Shown one piece after another: positions 6,240 to 8,510 of a DNA stretch of 8,510 nt (positions are counted from its first letter, which is position 1; the number at the start of each line of letters is the position of its first letter). Under the pieces are notes generated by a model. That model saw only the letters and a list, made by a program, of their open reading frames with translations. It did not search any database and was not told the DNA's origin. The stretch covers positions 1-8,510 of the forward strand of contig DATJFX010000038.1 of NCBI GenBank assembly GCA_035495465.1, in the 5' to 3' direction. Source of the DNA: DATJFX01 sp035495465. GTDB taxonomy: Bacteria; Patescibacteriota; Doudnabacteria; UBA920; O2-02-FULL-48-8. Made by a program: the position numbers and the translations under genes.

Positions 6240-6773
6240 TTAAGAAGTTGGAGCTTGAGGAATTTCGATGTTTTTCGTCAATTCTTCGAAATCCGGCAAT
6301 TCTTTCATATCCTTTATGCCTAAATGCTGCATAAATTCCAGAGTTGTCTTATACAATTGCATGCGTTTATCTGAAGGAGATGGGATTTTCTCAATTAATC
6401 CCCGAATTAAGAGGTGACGGATGGAATATTGAGAATTGACCCCGCGGATATTTTCGATTTCGGCCTTAGAAATTGGTTGCTTATAAAGCACAATAGCTAA
6501 AGTTTCCAGGGCGGCATCTGTTAACTTTTCCCGAAGTTCTAAAGATAGGAATTTTTTTACAGCCGGACTATTGTCGGGATTGGACGCTAATTGAAGCTTG
6601 TTATTGTGGGCAAGGATAATGATTCCGGCAGTTTGATTACCTGCAATTAATTCAGCAACCGATTGTTTGATCGCCTCTTCGGTAACCTCTAAAACATCCT
6701 GAAGTTCTGTCAAACTTACAGGTTTGCTGGCCACGAAAAGAATGGAAAGAATTTGAGATTTAAGCTTGTCCAT
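6240..6773 (-). CDS. scpB: Segregation and condensation protein B (ScpB)
   Basis: 177 residues, usual size for ScpB. It is the winged-helix dimer that binds the central linker of the kleisin ScpA in the Smc-ScpAB condensin, which organises and helps separate chromosomes. An N-terminal winged helix (about 1-75, beginning LKSQILSILFVASKPVS) is followed by a second one (about 85-160). The family signature is ALETLAIVLYKQPISKAEIE (88-107) with the following IRGVNS. The C-terminal tail is short and acidic. The ATG at 6771-6773 lies 14 bp inside the end of scpA with no good Shine-Dalgarno, so translation is probably coupled to scpA. It is the last gene of its operon, ending at the 6207-6236 hairpin. 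No smc gene is in the window. Confidence 0.94.
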   Translation of the reverse strand: MDKLKSQILSILFVASKPVSLTELQDVLEVTEEAIKQSVAELIAGNQTAGIIILAHNNKLQLASNPDNSPAVKKFLSLELREKLTDAALETLAIVLYKQPISKAEIENIRGVNSQYSIRHLLIRGLIEKIPSPSDKRMQLYKTTLEFMQHLGIKDMKELPDFEELTKNIEIPQAPTS

Positions 6774-7470
6774 GGATAGTTTTTTTAATCACGATATCTG
6801 CGAAATGTTCAGTTTGTTCTAAACTCACAATTCTTTGTTTGGTTAATTCCAACAGGGCTAAGAAAGTCACGATTACCTCGGTTTTGCTTTTCGTGTCTTT
6901 GATCAGGGAGGAGAGGGAAGTTTCAAGTTTATCGGAAATTAATTTTTGGATATGGGCAATTTTATCTGAGATCGAGACTACTTCTTTCATGACCTCTTTC
7001 GGAAGTCTGACGATTTCTTTCAATTCAGCGGCTACTCGACTCAAGCTTTGGGCCAGCAGAGTTGCAGTAATATCGGGATCCGGATAAAAGGTGATTCGAT
7101 CCGTAAAGTCGACTTCGCGGCCCCAGGATTGTTTCCTGCGCGCATCCAGATTTTTCAGATATTTTGCAGCCTCTTTGAATTTTTTATAAGTTAAGAGTTG
7201 GGTAGTAAGATCAAACGCTGTTTCTTCATCTTCGATTCCTAAATCCAGATTTGGCAAAAGAGATTTGGACTTGATGACCAAAAGTTTTGCTGCGATCACC
7301 AAAAAATCTGCGAGATTTAAAGGATTTTTTTCCTGCAAACTTTTCACGTGCGATAAAAATTGCTCCGTGACGTGAGCTAAGGCTAGGGTAGAGACATCTA
7401 GCTGCTGATCTTCGATAAGTTGAAGCAGCAGATCGAGTGGGCCTTCGAATTGAGCAGTTTTTACTTGCAT
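6760..7470 (-). CDS. scpA: Segregation and condensation protein A (ScpA, kleisin)
   Basis: 236 residues. ScpA is the kleisin that bridges the Smc dimer heads and carries ScpB. The N-terminal domain opens with the family hallmark FEGPLDLLLQLIE (8-20), followed by DFLVIAAKLLVIKSKSLLP (55-73). The middle (about 75-160) should hold the ScpB-binding linker, and the C-terminal winged helix (about 197-230, VIVTFLALLELTKQRIV) binds Smc. The ATG at 7468-7470 shares one base with the stop of the upstream deacylase gene (TAATG) and has no clear ribosome site, so it depends on re-initiation. Length and motifs are normal. Confidence 0.95.
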   Translation of the reverse strand: MQVKTAQFEGPLDLLLQLIEDQQLDVSTLALAHVTEQFLSHVKSLQEKNPLNLADFLVIAAKLLVIKSKSLLPNLDLGIEDEETAFDLTTQLLTYKKFKEAAKYLKNLDARRKQSWGREVDFTDRITFYPDPDITATLLAQSLSRVAAELKEIVRLPKEVMKEVVSISDKIAHIQKLISDKLETSLSSLIKDTKSKTEVIVTFLALLELTKQRIVSLEQTEHFADIVIKKTIHGQA

Positions 7471-7931
7471 TATTTTTTGATTGCAAAATTTCCCGGCACG
7501 GGATTTTCAAGTTTTATATAATCTTTGACATTCATTATTACTGATTCGGTATAAGAACCGGCTGGAAGATTGATTTTTTTATTCTTCAAAAGTTTTTTAT
7601 CGATAAATACAGGCAGTTTGAATAATGACCCAAATGGGGGAATCAAGCCAATTTTAGATTTTAACTTTTCATTGATATCTTTTTCCTTGGCCATGGAAAG
7701 TTTGTCATCGGCCAATTTGGAAACTGATTTGAAATCGCAATTATTTCCAGCAGGTAATACAGCCAGGTACAGTGACTTTTTGCCTTTCAGTAATACAGCC
7801 TTCGCTACTTCGGTTAATTTAATATCTTGCGTTTCCGCACTATCAAAAGCCGTATAAACCTTCCGGTGTTCTACGACTTCGTATTTAAGTTTATTTGTTT
7901 TGAGAAGTTTTTCGAGATTTTTTGAGATCAT
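7470..7931 (-). CDS. YbaK/EbsC-family aminoacyl-tRNA deacylase
   Basis: 153 residues from the ATG at 7931. The YbaK/EbsC fold (related to the editing domain of prolyl-tRNA synthetase) usually hydrolyses mischarged tRNA, such as Cys- or Ala-tRNA(Pro), as a free-standing proofreader. Visible features are VYTAFDSAE at 25-33, the lysine-bearing AKAVLLKGKKSLYLAVLPAG (43-62), KLSMAKEKDI (77-86) and the conserved GLIPPFGSLFKLPVFID (95-111). The ATG overlaps the upstream stop by 4 bp (ATGA); an in-frame TTG three codons earlier is less likely. Its place in an operon with aspS fits a translation-fidelity role, but which tRNA it edits cannot be read from sequence. The C-terminal tail after residue 120 is typical of the less-studied members rather than E. 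coli YbaK. Confidence 0.86.
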   Translation of the reverse strand: MISKNLEKLLKTNKLKYEVVEHRKVYTAFDSAETQDIKLTEVAKAVLLKGKKSLYLAVLPAGNNCDFKSVSKLADDKLSMAKEKDINEKLKSKIGLIPPFGSLFKLPVFIDKKLLKNKKINLPAGSYTESVIMNVKDYIKLENPVPGNFAIKK

Positions 7932-8404
7932 TGCCAACAATTTAATAATTTTTTATTGGATTCATTTTTTTCGATAAAATACTCAGAAAGAAAAGCGCAC
8001 CAAACGAGAGCCTCGTTATGATTTTCATCTTTAATAATAAATACCTTTGGTTGATCTCGATCGATCCCGCTGATTCCAAAATTTCTCAGCCAAAACACTT
8101 TTTCAATTGTGAATTTAGTGCCCGCAGGTATCGTAGGTTTTGATTCTATAGGATTTAAGACCTGGTTTTTAATTTGTTGGTAGGTTTCGGAGCAGTAATT
8201 TTGGCTCTCACCGTAACTTACCGGAGTTGAAAAAACAAATTCAGTATTTTTTAAATTTTCCGGTAGTTGAACGAATTCTTCCCTATATTCACATGGCGGG
8301 AAAGTAAAACCATAATAAGAATAATAGAATCCTAAGCTGCCCAAAGCTAAAATTAATATAATGATTTTGATGGTGGTAAAAAATTTTGTTTTTGGTCCAT
8401 TCAT
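7928..8404 (-). CDS. Membrane-anchored four-cysteine protein of unknown function
   Basis: 158 residues, not recognised. A basic N-terminus and one hydrophobic helix (about 11-31) anchor it, with the rest predicted outside the membrane. The outer part holds four cysteines (C38 in PPCEY, C71 in NYCSE, C136 in VWCAF, C156 in LNCWQ), which could form two disulfides. It also has beta-rich stretches such as GTKFTIEKVFWL (95-106) and PKVFIIKDENHNEALVWCAF (119-138). No enzyme motif is seen. The ATG directly follows the aspS stop (TAG then ATG), and its TGA overlaps the deacylase start by 4 bp, so it is firmly embedded in the operon. Its association with tRNA genes may be only co-transcription. Confidence 0.75.
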   Translation of the reverse strand: MNGPKTKFFTTIKIIILILALGSLGFYYSYYGFTFPPCEYREEFVQLPENLKNTEFVFSTPVSYGESQNYCSETYQQIKNQVLNPIESKPTIPAGTKFTIEKVFWLRNFGISGIDRDQPKVFIIKDENHNEALVWCAFLSEYFIEKNESNKKLLNCWQ

Positions 8405-8510
8405 CTATTTTTTATCTTTTGGCAGTTCTACTTTAATATGCAATTCTTTAAGCTGTTTATCAGTAGCCGGGGATGGAGCATCCATGACTGAAGTTTGGCC
8501 AGAGGAATTT
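8405..8510 (-). CDS. aspS: Aspartyl-tRNA synthetase, C-terminal tail (rest outside window)
   Basis: 35 codons before TAG at 8405-8407, running off the right edge. The tail NSSGQTSVMDAPSPATDK followed by QLKELHIKVE is the typical end of bacterial AspRS, where the last catalytic-domain helix carries APS...QLKELHI after the FPK region. AspRS attaches aspartate to tRNA(Asp) in the cytoplasm. A few lysine-rich residues (ELPKDKK) follow the conserved end. The stop abuts the next gene, so aspS is probably upstream in the same transcript. Whether it is a discriminating or non-discriminating type (charging tRNA(Asn) too) cannot be seen from this part. Confidence 0.85.
   Translation of the reverse strand, partial: NSSGQTSVMDAPSPATDKQLKELHIKVELPKDKK

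Noticed and set aside
7932..7940. TTG start at 7940 for the deacylase
   Set aside because: The ATG at 7931 makes the common 4-bp ATGA overlap and fits the family start better.

Overview
The window looks like chromosomal DNA from a compact bacterial genome. Genes are packed with 1-14 bp overlaps, most starts lack a clear Shine-Dalgarno, and base composition is fairly AT-rich except in one gene. The style, together with the membrane-anchored glycosidase family seen here, resembles Candidate Phyla Radiation (Patescibacteria) genomes. That placement is inference; no rRNA or full marker gene is present to prove it.

Left part (1-1385, + strand): a 36-codon tail of an unrecognised gene is followed 10 bp later by a complete MacB/FtsX-type ABC transporter permease. 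A perfect 11-bp hairpin separates the permease from the next, convergent gene.

Middle island (1354-2614, - strand): a cyclopropane-fatty-acyl-phospholipid synthase gene (cfa). It has its own near-consensus sigma70 promoter, a perfect AGGAGG ribosome binding site and a terminator whose loop contains the stop codon. It is clearly richer in G+C than its neighbours (36-38 of 60 in two hand-counted lines, against 19-22 of 60 in flanking genes), which suggests recent acquisition.

Sugar operon (2623-5759, + strand): divergent from cfa, an extended -10 promoter lies so close to its gene that the mRNA should be nearly leaderless. It drives three translationally coupled genes: a cytoplasmic GH1 beta-glycosidase, a ten-helix EamA/DMT transporter and a membrane-anchored clan-A glycosidase-like protein. 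The layout suggests outside cleavage, transport and inside cleavage of a beta-glycoside, or handling of a surface or lipid-linked glycan. The substrate is unknown.

Small gene (about 5919-6236, + strand): an orphan 64-residue protein with a strong ribosome binding site, a possible weak promoter and a strong terminator shared with the convergent operon.

Right part (6240-8510, - strand): an operon read from the right edge: the C-terminal tail of aspartyl-tRNA synthetase (aspS), a small membrane-anchored four-cysteine protein of unknown function, a YbaK/EbsC-type aminoacyl-tRNA deacylase, then scpA and scpB, the kleisin and winged-helix partners of the SMC condensin. All junctions abut or overlap, so the set is probably one transcript ending at the 6207-6236 hairpin.

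I saw no tRNA, rRNA, CRISPR array, insertion sequence or phage gene.
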